Below are positions 19,200 to 28,022 of a stretch of DNA of 64,000 nucleotides, piece by piece. Position 1 is the stretch's first letter; the number at the start of each line of letters is the position of its first letter. The notes under the pieces were generated by a model. That model did no database searches. It was not told where the DNA came from and worked only from the letters and a program-made list of their open reading frames with translations. The stretch is taken from NCBI GenBank assembly GCA_030066795.1, contig JASJAW010000004.1:1-64000 (forward strand), in the 5' to 3' direction. This stretch comes from Dinoroseobacter sp. (GTDB lineage Bacteria; Pseudomonadota; Alphaproteobacteria; Rhodobacterales; Rhodobacteraceae). The translations under genes were made by a program, and so were the position numbers.

Positions 19200-21055
19200 G
19201 CGCCTGACCAGTCTGCCTCGCTTATACCCAACTTTTTCAGCCGAGAGTAAAGTGTCGTCGGCTTTAGGCCCAGCAAGGCGGCGGCGCCATCACTTCCCGA
19301 AACACGACCGCCAGTTTCGCACAGGCTGGCGACAATGTTGTCCCGCACCATTTGCTGCATGTCTGCGTCGGTTCGCACTGCCATCGGCTTCATCTGAACC
19401 GTCGTTGCGGGTGCGGCAAGCTCGAGCTCCAGTTTTTGACCATCCGAAACGATAGCCGCCCGCTCTATCACATTCCGCAATTCACGCACATTTCCCGGCC
19501 AACTGTACTCCAGCATCCGTTGTATGGCGCCCTCTGTTATGAGAGGCACTTGTCTGTTCAGGCGGCGGCACGCGATCTTCAGAAGGTGCAAGGCCAGCGG
19601 AGGAATATCTTCGGGGCGCTCTCGCAAGGGCGCGCAAGTGATAGGAAAAAGGTTGAGGTTCAAAAGCAAATCTTCGCGCATCTTGCCGGTGCTCAACAAG
19701 TAATCTACGGGGCAGGTCGTGGCCGCGATGACCCGCAGGTCGACATCCTTCGAACGGCTGTCCCCTAGCCTGGTAACGCTTCCGGTGCGCAAGGCTTGCA
19801 GAAGTTTGCCCTGCTGTTCGACGGGCAACTCTTCGACATCATCCAGAAAGAGCGTTCCGCCATGGGCGAGTTCAAGCTGCCCGGGTTTGTCTCGTATTGC
19901 CCCCGGGTAGGCGCCTTTGATCTGACCGAAGAGTTCGGCCTCGATTGCCTCGGGCGCGACAGAGCCACACTTAAAGTGGATCAACGCACGGTTGCGCCGG
20001 GAACTGTCTTTGTGAATGGCGGAAGCGACAAGCGCTTTGCCCGTTCCGGTTTCTCCGGTCAGCATGACTGTCGCGTCTGTTTGCGCGACGGCATCAATTT
20101 TGGCGAGTACCTGTTGCATAGCGGGGCTGTCGCCGATGATATCATGATGCGCGCGCTCGGTTGTGATGGCGGCCTGGAGGTATGCGTTTTCCTGTTCCAG
20201 GCGATCGCGCAGCGCCGCGACCTCGTCCAAGGCCTCACGTAGTTTGCGCTCGTTCTCTTTTCTTTCGGTGATATCCCGAAAGATAACCACAGCTCCCGCT
20301 AACACTTGATGATCGTAGATAGGAGTGGAGATGTACTCCACCCGGATTGGTTTGCCGTCTTTGCGCCAGAAAACCTCGTCTTCAATTCGGTTGATTTGCT
20401 CAAACCGGAACGACTTGTAGATCGGGCAGTCGTGATGGTGATACGGATCGCCACATAAATGGTGGTGATGAATAATGGAGTGGATGTCTTTACCGAGCAG
20501 GTCTTCCGTCGTCCACCCGAGCATCTCTTGCGCCGCGCGGTTTACGAAGGTCGTTTTGCCCTCGGCATTCAAACCATAAATCCCCTCTCCGGCAGCGTTC
20601 AGGATGAGCTGGTTCTGCCGTTCCATTTCCGAGAAAAACGTCTGCGCCCGTTTCCAAGCGGAGATTCCGCCGCGATGAAGGTCAGCGGTCTCTGTAATGC
20701 GCGCATGCTGGTCCAATTCATCAAGGTCTAGGAACGTAAGCAGAACCAAAGGGTGCGGGCCATTCAAGATGCTTCCGCGCAATTCGCAGTTGAGTGCCGT
20801 ACCATCGAAACATTCGAGCGCAACATCACGAGTCCATGCCCCGCCGCGGTAGTCGACCTCATCAAGAAACACCACCAAACGGCCTCGGCCGTCCCGCAGG
20901 AAACTTGAAAATGGCGGTGGGGCAGGAGGGAGGCCCATCAATCGAGTGGCCATAGAATTGGCGGTCACTATTCGGTCGGCGCGCGGGTCTAGGATTAGCG
21001 CTGGAGCAGGCCATTCACTAAGCAGGGAATCAAGAGAGGGGGCGTCATCAAGCAT
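19196..21055 (-). CDS. PAS-AAA+ enhancer-binding-type regulator with degenerate sigma-54 motifs
   Basis: 619 residues. Order: a PAS-like N-terminus (about 12-115), a second PAS (about 145-265) with a His/Cys cluster (HHHH 196-199, C201, HHH 206-208, C210), coiled coil (265-300), AAA+ domain (305-535) and a Fis-type helix-turn-helix (565-612). Walker A GETGTGK is intact (334-340). However, the sigma-54 contact loop GAFTGA is GAYPGA (381-386), Walker B ends DD (405-406) rather than DE, and the second arginine-finger position is Asn466. It may therefore not activate sigma-54 in the usual way. Divergent from the cyanate transporter genes, which it probably controls. Confidence 0.85.
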   Translation of the reverse strand: MLDDAPSLDSLLSEWPAPALILDPRADRIVTANSMATRLMGLPPAPPPFSSFLRDGRGRLVVFLDEVDYRGGAWTRDVALECFDGTALNCELRGSILNGPHPLVLLTFLDLDELDQHARITETADLHRGGISAWKRAQTFFSEMERQNQLILNAAGEGIYGLNAEGKTTFVNRAAQEMLGWTTEDLLGKDIHSIIHHHHLCGDPYHHHDCPIYKSFRFEQINRIEDEVFWRKDGKPIRVEYISTPIYDHQVLAGAVVIFRDITERKENERKLREALDEVAALRDRLEQENAYLQAAITTERAHHDIIGDSPAMQQVLAKIDAVAQTDATVMLTGETGTGKALVASAIHKDSSRRNRALIHFKCGSVAPEAIEAELFGQIKGAYPGAIRDKPGQLELAHGGTLFLDDVEELPVEQQGKLLQALRTGSVTRLGDSRSKDVDLRVIAATTCPVDYLLSTGKMREDLLLNLNLFPITCAPLRERPEDIPPLALHLLKIACRRLNRQVPLITEGAIQRMLEYSWPGNVRELRNVIERAAIVSDGQKLELELAAPATTVQMKPMAVRTDADMQQMVRDNIVASLCETGGRVSGSDGAAALLGLKPTTLYSRLKKLGISEADWSGA

Positions 21056-21090
21056 GGTTCCAAAAATGCTGCGCGCCTGTGTTTCGACAA

Positions 21091-21121
21091 TACGAGAAAT
21101 CGTAATCTACGAACTCTCGTA
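21091..21121. promoter_or_regulatory. Tandem palindromic operator, two copies of TACGA-N4-TCGTA
   Basis: Two perfect 14-bp inverted repeats, TACGAGAAATCGTA (21091-21104) and TACGAACTCTCGTA (21108-21121), sit 17 bases apart start to start. They lie 36-66 bases upstream of the regulator start codon and about 220-250 bases upstream of the cynA-like gene. The position fits both autoregulation and enhancer-style activation by the Fis-type HTH of the divergent regulator. Binding by that protein is an inference. Confidence 0.7.
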
Positions 21122-21340
21122 AGCACTTGATCGGGTGCGGAGAAAATAAGGCGCTGATATTTATAGGGATTTATGGCTCGCTCAAATTTTGGGCGAGTAC
21201 TGGTTCTGAGCCAGATCAAGGACCACCATCTTACGCAATCGACCACCCAACTGGTGTTGTGCACCCCGTGAACAGCGCCTCGTGGCTTGGTCGGAAAGCA
21301 CGACATGAATCGTAGAAGTGTTCTGCAGGAGAGGTGATCT

Positions 21341-22771
21341 ATGACGCACTTTAAGGACCCCTTTAACCCAAATATTGATGTCTGGAACGAATGCGGTGAA
21401 GCATCCGGTGGCCCTGCTGACCCCTATGCCGGCTTGTCCGCAGAAGATGCAGATCTTCTGCGCCGCCGCGCCAAACAATCCCTGAACCCCGAAGTTGGCA
21501 TGACACGTGCCCTCGAAAGCTCGGTCATGCAGGGGCTGTTTAAAACGGACGTGTCACGCCGGGCCTTCCTGCGCAGCGCGGGTGTTACAAGTGCTCTCGC
21601 GGCCGTGGCCACCGTGTTCCCGCTCTCGTCGCTGCAGTTGATGGCTGAAGAGGCGATGAAGAACCTCGAGAAAACCAAGCTCACCCTAGGTTTCGTGCCG
21701 ATCACCTGTGCGACACCGATTATCGGGGGTCACGCGCTGGGCTTCTATGAGCGCTACGGGCTTGACGTGGACATCGTGAAAACGGCCGGGTGGGCAGTGT
21801 CTCGCGACAAGTGTCTCAACGGGGAATACGACGGGTCGCACCTGTTGTTCCCGATGCCGATGGCGATGTCGCTGGGGATCGGGTCCACCGCGCAGCCGTG
21901 GAAAGTCGTGTCCAACGTGAACACCAATGGGCAAGCGATCGTTCTGGCCAACAAGCACGTTGACAATCAGGACCCAGCGAACTGGAAAGGCTTCACTTTC
22001 GCGGTGCCGTTTGAGTACTCGATGCACAATCTGCTGCTGCGCAACTATGTCGCCGATGCTGGGCTGGATCCGGACCGCGACATCCAGATCCGCGTGGTGC
22101 CGCCACCAGAAATGGTCGCCAACCTGCGCTCGGAGAACGTGGACGGCTATCTTGCACCAGACCCGTTCTGTCAGCGTGCGGTCTATGACCAGGTCGGCTT
22201 CATTCATAAACTGACGCTGGACCTGTGGAAGCAGCACCCTTGTTGTGTATTCGGCCTGTCAGAGAAGTTCATCACAGAGAACCCGAACACGACAATGGCG
22301 CTGACGACCTCTATCCTCGAGGCGACCGCGTCTGCCGAGACTGCAGAAGGGCGCGTGGCCTTCGCGGAATCCATGGCGCCTGCGAACTACCTCAACCAGC
22401 CGGTAGAGATCCTCAAGCAGATCCTGACAGGCGTGTTCCCGGATGGTCAGGGCAACATTAAGAACGTGCCAGACCGGATCTCATTCATGCCGCTTCCGAC
22501 GCAAACAATGGGAACATGGGTGCTCTCGCAGCTGCGACGTTGGGACTACATCGATACCGATACCAACTACGCGACCCTCGCCGAGGATTTGGTGCTGACC
22601 ACGACCACACGCGAGCGCATGCGCGCAATGATGGCTGCTGATCCAAACCTGACATTCTCTGATGCAGAGCAGGACGTTTTTGCACCAGTGGACATCCAGG
22701 GCCGTGAATTCAGCCCGGCTGCCGCGCAGGAGTTCATCGACAGTCAGCCCTTCAGCCGCACCGTGTCCTAA
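21341..22771 (+). CDS. cynA: Cyanate/nitrate-type ABC transporter substrate-binding protein (CynA/NrtA/CmpA family)
   Basis: 476 residues. A 60-residue hydrophilic leader precedes a twin-arginine-like signal (SRRAFLRSAGVTSALAAVATVF), so export is probably by Tat. The mature part has the NrtA/CmpA pattern: LTLGFVPITCATPIIGGHALGFYERYGLDVDIVKTAG in outline, GEYDGSHLLFPMP, and QAIVLANKH. It binds a small anion in the periplasm. Cyanase is encoded four genes downstream, so cyanate is the most likely ligand; nitrate or bicarbonate are family alternatives. GGAGAGG upstream of the ATG supports the start. First gene of a five-gene operon (binding protein, permease, ATPase, DUF1348, cyanase). Confidence 0.88.
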   Translation: MTHFKDPFNPNIDVWNECGEASGGPADPYAGLSAEDADLLRRRAKQSLNPEVGMTRALESSVMQGLFKTDVSRRAFLRSAGVTSALAAVATVFPLSSLQLMAEEAMKNLEKTKLTLGFVPITCATPIIGGHALGFYERYGLDVDIVKTAGWAVSRDKCLNGEYDGSHLLFPMPMAMSLGIGSTAQPWKVVSNVNTNGQAIVLANKHVDNQDPANWKGFTFAVPFEYSMHNLLLRNYVADAGLDPDRDIQIRVVPPPEMVANLRSENVDGYLAPDPFCQRAVYDQVGFIHKLTLDLWKQHPCCVFGLSEKFITENPNTTMALTTSILEATASAETAEGRVAFAESMAPANYLNQPVEILKQILTGVFPDGQGNIKNVPDRISFMPLPTQTMGTWVLSQLRRWDYIDTDTNYATLAEDLVLTTTTRERMRAMMAADPNLTFSDAEQDVFAPVDIQGREFSPAAAQEFIDSQPFSRTVS

Positions 22772-22841
22772 GGCGCGCGGAATAAATCAAAGGGCGGGGC
22801 AGTTCATGCCCCGCCAGACTATGTTCTCCGGGGGTGGAAAA

Positions 22842-23843
22842 ATGATCCGAAACTTTGATGCGCGCAGTGCGATACTGTCGTTCGTAATTCTCTTTGCAGG
22901 CCTGTTTATCTGGCAAATCACCACGTATGTGCCGGAAACCGAACTCGTGGGCACTGTGCTGTCTGACGAACAGCAAGAAGTACTGCTAAGCAAGGACATG
23001 GCGGCAGAGGACATTGAGTTCTATGCCAGCCAAGGCATCGAGTTTTCGCAAATAGATCAGATCGCTGGCCTTGGCCTGTCTCGTGAAATGATTGAGATGG
23101 CTGGAGGTATACAGGCGCTTGGGATCAGTGCTCCGGATGAAAACTCCGCCCCCGCTCCAGGATCTCTGTTTCCGTCTCCAGGACAGATCGGGACCGAGCT
23201 TTGGGCTACCATCACCGACCCGTTCTATGTCGCTGGAACCAACGACATGGGGTACGGGATTCAGATCGGCTACTCGCTGTTGCGGGTGGTCATAGGATAT
23301 ACTTTGGCAGCGGCGGTGGCGATTCCACTCGGCTTCCTGATCGGTATGTCGCCGTTATTTTATCGCGCGTTGGATCCTTATATCCAGGTTCTCAAGCCAA
23401 TCTCACCACTCGCGTGGATGCCCATCGCGCTGTTCACGATCGGGGATAGTGAACTGTCGTCCATTTTTGTGATTTTCATATGCTCGCTTTGGCCGATGCT
23501 CACGAACACAGCCTTTGGTGTCGCCAACGTGCGGGCTGATTGGGTGAACGTTGCGCGTACCCATGAGTTGGGGTCAGTAAAGACTGCATTTACAGTCATC
23601 CTCCCTGCAGCTGCGCCTACGATCATCACGGGAATGCGGATCTCAATCGGCATTGCTTGGCTCGTCATCGTCGCGGCTGAAATGCTCGTCGGCGGCACCG
23701 GCATTGGATACGTTGTCTGGAACGAATGGAACGGACTGCGTTTGGATCGGATGATTGTTGCCATCCTGTTGATCGGCGTCATGGGCATGTTGCTTGATGC
23801 AGCCTTTGCACGGCTGCAGCGCGCAGTGGCCTACACGGAATAA
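22842..23843 (+). CDS. cynB: Cyanate/nitrate-type ABC transporter permease
   Basis: 333 residues from the ATG at 22842, which directly precedes the first membrane helix ([19 protein letters not shown]) and has a GGGGGTGG box; upstream in-frame starts give unlikely sequence. The usual BPD_transp_1 core with [13 protein letters not shown] (EAA loop region) and [14 protein letters not shown] is in the C-terminal 220 residues. Unusually, about 80 residues rich in Glu, Gln and Ser (about 30-110) separate helix 1 from the core and should lie in the periplasm. Works with the adjacent ATPase. Confidence 0.88.
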   Translation: MIRNFDARSAILSFVILFAGLFIWQITTYVPETELVGTVLSDEQQEVLLSKDMAAEDIEFYASQGIEFSQIDQIAGLGLSREMIEMAGGIQALGISAPDENSAPAPGSLFPSPGQIGTELWATITDPFYVAGTNDMGYGIQIGYSLLRVVIGYTLAAAVAIPLGFLIGMSPLFYRALDPYIQVLKPISPLAWMPIALFTIGDSELSSIFVIFICSLWPMLTNTAFGVANVRADWVNVARTHELGSVKTAFTVILPAAAPTIITGMRISIGIAWLVIVAAEMLVGGTGIGYVVWNEWNGLRLDRMIVAILLIGVMGMLLDAAFARLQRAVAYTE

Positions 23844-23854
23844 CGGAGAACGAT

Positions 23855-24784
23855 ATGTCCAAGCCTTTCGTAAGTGTCGAGCGCCTGACACAGCAGTTTC
23901 CAGATGGCGCGGGCGGCACGCTCACTGTTTTTGAGAACGCCACCTTCGGCATCGAAAAAGGAGAGTTCGTCTGCATCCTGGGCCATTCCGGCTGCGGGAA
24001 GTCGACAATCATGAACATCCTCGCCGGGCTTGCAGAACCGACCTCCGGCGTGGTGAAAATGGACGGGTTCGAGGTCTCGGGCCCGTCACTGGACCGCGGT
24101 GTGGTGTTTCAGAACTATTCGCTATTGCCGTGGCTCAGTGCGCTGAAAAACGTCATCTTCGGCGTCAAGGCGCGCTATCCGGACTGGTCCAAAGAGAAGG
24201 TCGAAGACCACGCGAAGGAATACCTCGCGATGGTGGGGCTCGACGGGGACGCGATCCACCGCAAGCCTGCGCAGCTTTCGGGCGGTATGCGCCAGCGTGT
24301 TTCTATCGCGCGGGCGTTTGCCAATCATCCCAAGTTGTTACTCTTGGACGAGCCGTTTGGAGCGCTGGATGCGCTGACGCGCGGCACCATTCAAGACGAG
24401 TTGGTCAAGATCTGGGGTGGCACCGAGCAGACCGTGTTCATGATCACCCATGACATCGACGAGGCAATCTTTCTCGCCGACCGTATTCTGCTGATGACAA
24501 ATGGTCCGCATGCGCGTGTCGCTGAGTCCGTCGAAATAACACTGCCGCGCCCACGGTCTCGAACGACCGTTGTGGATCATCCAAACTATTACGCGATCCG
24601 GAACCACCTCGTGCATTTCCTTGGCGAACGCTCCAAGGAACTGGCCGGGCAGGACACCGGGGCGGAGGACAACAAGCCTGAGACCATTCGTCTGGGACAA
24701 ACCGGACCGCGGCCCGCGCCGGAACCCGTGTTGGAACCTGAGCCTGAGTCTTCTGGCCCCGATCTCAGAGCGGTAAACCAATGA
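23855..24784 (+). CDS. cynD: Cyanate/nitrate-type ABC transporter ATPase
   Basis: 309 residues. Walker [11 protein letters not shown]-loop [13 protein letters not shown], signature [14 protein letters not shown] and Walker [13 protein letters not shown] are intact, followed by the H-loop (MITHDIDEA). The overall pattern is that of NrtD/SsuB/TauB-type importers. A 40-residue proline/glutamate-rich C-terminal tail ([13 protein letters not shown]) is unusual. Energises import through the preceding permease. The next gene overlaps its stop by four bases (ATGA), confirming operon structure. Confidence 0.92.
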   Translation: MSKPFVSVERLTQQFPDGAGGTLTVFENATFGIEKGEFVCILGHSGCGKSTIMNILAGLAEPTSGVVKMDGFEVSGPSLDRGVVFQNYSLLPWLSALKNVIFGVKARYPDWSKEKVEDHAKEYLAMVGLDGDAIHRKPAQLSGGMRQRVSIARAFANHPKLLLLDEPFGALDALTRGTIQDELVKIWGGTEQTVFMITHDIDEAIFLADRILLMTNGPHARVAESVEITLPRPRSRTTVVDHPNYYAIRNHLVHFLGERSKELAGQDTGAEDNKPETIRLGQTGPRPAPEPVLEPEPESSGPDLRAVNQ

Positions 24785-25284
24785 CCTCGGAGGCAACTCT
24801 GGCGCCGGAGGCCGGTGTCGCGCAGCGCCCCCCGGTGCCACCTTTTTCCTATGAGCAAGCCGTTCAGAAAGTCCGTATGGCTGAGAACGCCTGGAACACG
24901 CGCGACCCTGAGAAGGTCGCGATGGCCTATACCCCGGAGACCCGTTGGCGCAACCGGTCAGAGTTTTTGAACGGCAGAGCTGAGGTTCGGGAGTTCCTCG
25001 CGCGGAAATGGGCTAAGGAGAACGGCTATCGTCTGATCAAGGAAATCTGGGCGCACGAAGGCAACCGGATTGCGGTGCGGTTTTGCTACGAATGGCATGA
25101 CGAAGACGGCAACTGGTTCCGTGCCCATGGCAACGAGAACTGGGAGTTTGACGAGTTTGGCTACATGGCTGTGCGTCATGCCTCGATCAATGACGTGCCC
25201 ATCGCCGAGACAGACCGCTTGTTTCACTGGCCGCAAGGCCCGCGACCCGAAGATCACCCCGGCCTGACCGAGCTGGGCCTGTAA
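24781..25284 (+). CDS. DUF1348 / NTF2-like protein in the cyanate operon
   Basis: 167 residues. The body matches the DUF1348 type of the NTF2-like (SnoaL-type cone) fold: [29 protein letters not shown] in outline, [30 protein letters not shown], and [22 protein letters not shown]. Conserved Arg, Trp, His and Asp residues line what would be the fold's pocket. The biochemical role of this family is unknown to me. Its placement between transporter and cyanase, with ATGA overlap upstream and 24 bases downstream, ties it to cyanate use, for example as a small-molecule binding or carbamate-handling protein. That is inference. Confidence 0.85.
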   Translation: MTSEATLAPEAGVAQRPPVPPFSYEQAVQKVRMAENAWNTRDPEKVAMAYTPETRWRNRSEFLNGRAEVREFLARKWAKENGYRLIKEIWAHEGNRIAVRFCYEWHDEDGNWFRAHGNENWEFDEFGYMAVRHASINDVPIAETDRLFHWPQGPRPEDHPGLTELGL

Positions 25285-25308
25285 TTCAGAAAGACCTGGA
25301 GGAAGACC

Positions 25309-25779
25309 ATGAAAGACACGTTTGAGGTGCCCACCATGATGACCAAAGAGGACGTCACAATGATGATCCTTTCGGCGAAGAAAAGCTCAGGCATGACTTG
25401 GGAAGCGATCGCCGAGAAGATCGACATGTCGCCCGTCTACACGCACTCCGCCGCGATGGGCATGAACGCCCTGCCGCTGGAGAACGCCAAGATGCTCTGT
25501 ACGGTGCTTGGCCTGCCGCAGGAAGCGGCGAGTGTGCTTGAGGAAAGCCCAACAAAGGTGTGGGAACAGGCGGTCCCGACCGACCCGTGCATCTATCGCC
25601 TTTACGAGATTGTTGGCGTCTACGGTCCAACCATCAAGGCGCTGATCGAAGAAAAGTTTGGCACCGGGATCATGTCGGCCATCGATTTCGACATGCAGAT
25701 CACCAAGGTTCCGAACCCTAAGGGCGACCGCGTAAAGATTGAGATGTCGGGTAAGTATCTGGCTTACAACAGCTGGTAA
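25309..25779 (+). CDS. cynS: Cyanase (cyanate hydratase)
   Basis: 156 residues, the usual length. The helical N-terminus (about 12-80) resembles a POU/HTH-like fold as in cyanases; the C-terminal catalytic half has CIYRLYEIVGVYGPTIKALI and GIMSAIDFDM. The catalytic triad maps to Arg97, Glu100 and Ser123, matching Arg96/Glu99/Ser122 of the E. coli enzyme. It converts cyanate plus bicarbonate to carbamate/CO2 and ammonia in the cytosol, giving detoxification and a nitrogen source. The ATG follows a strong GGAGGA box. Last gene of the operon; a bipartite hairpin follows. Confidence 0.96.
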   Translation: MKDTFEVPTMMTKEDVTMMILSAKKSSGMTWEAIAEKIDMSPVYTHSAAMGMNALPLENAKMLCTVLGLPQEAASVLEESPTKVWEQAVPTDPCIYRLYEIVGVYGPTIKALIEEKFGTGIMSAIDFDMQITKVPNPKGDRVKIEMSGKYLAYNSW

Positions 25780-25801
25780 TCAAATTAGGCTGCGATGAGA
25801 G

Positions 25802-25835
25802 AGCGCCGTTGCCCGATCAGGGCTGCGGCGCTTTC
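25802..25835. terminator. Probable bidirectional terminator after cynS
   Basis: Hairpin AGCGCCG (25802-25808) with CGGCGCT (25826-25832), with an inner GCCC/GGGC stem and a five-base GATCA loop, followed by TTTC. It lies between the convergent cynS and the minus-strand gene ending at 25834. The T-tail is short, so efficiency is uncertain. Confidence 0.6.
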
Positions 25836-26877
25836 AGTTTGCGCCCTGTAACTGGCGCTGGCTGGAATAGACGTACTCCGCCACGGTGATCATATCGCCT
25901 GGCGACCGGATAGCTTCGTCTTGCAAGGCCGCTCGGAGTGGGGCGACCTGCGACCAATCCAGACGCGCGCCGAACTGGCGCGCTGCCATCGGGGCGAGGG
26001 TCGGATTGTCCATCAGCGCCTGCGTCATCGCGCTGCGCGCTGCGTTGCGGATTTCGTCATCTCCGGTTTGCGCATGAATTGCGAGGGCTTCGATGAGAAG
26101 CTCACTGTTCGCCGGTGGTAAGGTCCGGTTGGACAGGTAGGTCCCTGCAACGATGTTCACTCCGGTCGGCCCGCGTTGTTCTATCAATGCTGTGGCATAC
26201 GCTCCGAGAAGGTTGGCGGATATTGGTGCCATGCGCTCGAGTCCATTTGTCACGATCTGGCCTGCGACGTCCGAATCCGAGAAACCAAGCAAAAGAATAC
26301 GAATGGCCAGAAGATCAGCTTCGGCTGGCTGGTAGAGCGCCGGAATGATCAATGACGGGTCTGGACGCAAGGCCAGGGCCTTCAACGCACCGTAGTCTGC
26401 CTGGTCTATTTCGCGCAGAGCGAGGCGGCGAATAACGCGATTCTGATCCTCGAGCAGCGTCGCAAAATAGGGCAGTCGATCTGCGTCATCCCCGCTCGAC
26501 CATGCGCTCAGCCGCGGCAAGACCGTGTCCAGCAGGTCCGACATCGCCTCGTCAACGAAGGCGATCCTCTCCCATGGATCCGCCTCGCCACGCCGGGCGA
26601 AAAGGACATATGCGTCCTGGTCCGACGACAGTTTCCGCCGGGTTGCGGTATCAACAAGGAACGGGATGTCCACCGTTTCTGGCGCACCACCCAGCGTAAT
26701 CTCGGCGGCAAAGCGATAAGGGTTTTCAGGATCGGGACGCGCGAGGACCAGATCGGGCCGCGCGCTCAGGCGATCCACCAAAGTGGGCTGCGGCGTATAG
26801 TTATGAAAGCCGCAAGCCAAAGCAGCAGGAGCCGCCAGGCAGAAAGCGAGAGCGAGTCGGGCCGAGGCACGTTTCAT
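25834..26877 (-). CDS. Exported protein with helical repeats, function unknown
   Basis: 347 residues with a signal peptide (ALAFCLAAPAALA-CGFHNY) and a mature N-terminal Cys; a lipobox-like AALAC suggests it may be a lipoprotein. The N-terminal third looks like a beta domain (YRFAAEITLGGAPETVDIPFLVDT...). From about residue 135 on, Ala/Leu-rich helices in pairs suggest HEAT/ARM-like repeats. I do not recognise the family. It is a single gene between the cyanate operon (convergent) and the tcu genes on the same strand, 71 bases downstream of tcuB's stop. No functional link is visible. Confidence 0.75.
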   Translation of the reverse strand: MKRASARLALAFCLAAPAALACGFHNYTPQPTLVDRLSARPDLVLARPDPENPYRFAAEITLGGAPETVDIPFLVDTATRRKLSSDQDAYVLFARRGEADPWERIAFVDEAMSDLLDTVLPRLSAWSSGDDADRLPYFATLLEDQNRVIRRLALREIDQADYGALKALALRPDPSLIIPALYQPAEADLLAIRILLLGFSDSDVAGQIVTNGLERMAPISANLLGAYATALIEQRGPTGVNIVAGTYLSNRTLPPANSELLIEALAIHAQTGDDEIRNAARSAMTQALMDNPTLAPMAARQFGARLDWSQVAPLRAALQDEAIRSPGDMITVAEYVYSSQRQLQGAN

Positions 26878-26948
26878 ATCCTCACTTTGCCAGACGAGGA
26901 AAAAGTCTCAAAGTAAAGAATGGGATAGGTTCAGGTCCTGCCGGCGCC

Positions 26949-28022
26949 TCAGATTGCAGCGGCTCGCTTGCTCGCCGCTTCCTTGGTGAGCGCAGCCATG
27001 CGGAAGAACCCATGTGCCGTTTTGGAGTAGGGCGTTAACAGGAAGAAAGTCAGGACAGTCCCGAGATGCACTGGCAAAAGCCATCCGACGGCTCCGGTTC
27101 CCGTGGCAGCATAGAGCGCAAGCCCGGTCGCGCTGACTGCAAAGAGCAGCAGGACGAACGCCATCTCGCCTCCCCACACCTTCGGAGCTCCGAGGTTGCG
27201 GTCCGCCTTGGTCTTGAGCCACGCAAGTCCTGCTGCGCCGATACACAAGAGAATCCCGCCCGGCACCCCGAACAGCTTCGGCAGGCTGAACAGCCCATAC
27301 GGAGCTTCCATGCCGAACCCGTAGTGCAGAACAGTCCCGCTGGATGTCGACGCAAAACACAGAAGGAACCCATAGAGCGTTGCCTGATGAAAATGCCGCC
27401 GCGCATGGCTGAAGCGGTCCTCGTCCTCGAAATTACACCCGTCCCCGTGGCCGCCCTCGAGATTCTTCATGCGCCCGGCGGAGCGGCACGCGTCCCAGAT
27501 GTCCGATACGGCAAGGCTGCCCCCGCCCACGGTTCCCCAATATCCGCGTAGCGACACGGCAAGTGCAGCCAGCGGCAACAGGAATGCGGGCGCAAAGACC
27601 GCAACCATCAATCCGTGAGACATATAGGCATAGAAACCCTCGCCGCTCTCGGGGCGAAGCGCTTGCGCCAGGACAAAGAGAAATGTGAAGGCCAGCAAGA
27701 GGCCCGCACCTATAGCGACGCCTGATTTGTCAAAGAGGGTCGCAAACCCCTGCGGCCATGCGTGCGACTTCCAGCTGTCATGGCGGACCTCGGCCAGCGC
27801 TTTCGGCAGGTTCAGGGCGAACTCGTGCGGCTCCGTGTACTGGCAGGCGTAGTAGCAACCCCGGCAGTTGTGGCAGAGGTTGGCGAGTTGGGTGATGTCG
27901 CCGTCGCTGAAAGCGCGTTCGCGATGCAACGCGGGGAACACCGAGCAGTAGCCCTCGCAATACCGGCACGCGTTACAGATCTCGGCCTGGCGGCGTGCTT
28001 CCTGGATCAGATCAGTTTGCAT
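26949..28022 (-). CDS. tcuB: Tricarballylate utilisation protein TcuB (4Fe-4S membrane electron-transfer protein)
   Basis: 357 residues. The N-terminus has two cysteine clusters for 4Fe-4S centres, CNACRYCEGYCSVFP (about 18-32) and CHNCRGCYYACQY (about 49-61), followed by about five or six membrane helices. This is the TcuB/CitB layout. By family knowledge, it reoxidises the FADH2 of the dehydrogenase TcuA and passes electrons to the quinone pool. The start overlaps the end of tcuA by 11 bases. Confidence 0.93.
   Translation of the reverse strand: MQTDLIQEARRQAEICNACRYCEGYCSVFPALHRERAFSDGDITQLANLCHNCRGCYYACQYTEPHEFALNLPKALAEVRHDSWKSHAWPQGFATLFDKSGVAIGAGLLLAFTFLFVLAQALRPESGEGFYAYMSHGLMVAVFAPAFLLPLAALAVSLRGYWGTVGGGSLAVSDIWDACRSAGRMKNLEGGHGDGCNFEDEDRFSHARRHFHQATLYGFLLCFASTSSGTVLHYGFGMEAPYGLFSLPKLFGVPGGILLCIGAAGLAWLKTKADRNLGAPKVWGGEMAFVLLLFAVSATGLALYAATGTGAVGWLLPVHLGTVLTFFLLTPYSKTAHGFFRMAALTKEAASKRAAAI

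Noticed and set aside
21056-21340. Sigma-54 (-24/-12) promoter in front of the cynA-like gene
   Set aside because: GG and GC pairs occur but none with the required 10-base spacing and surrounding consensus.
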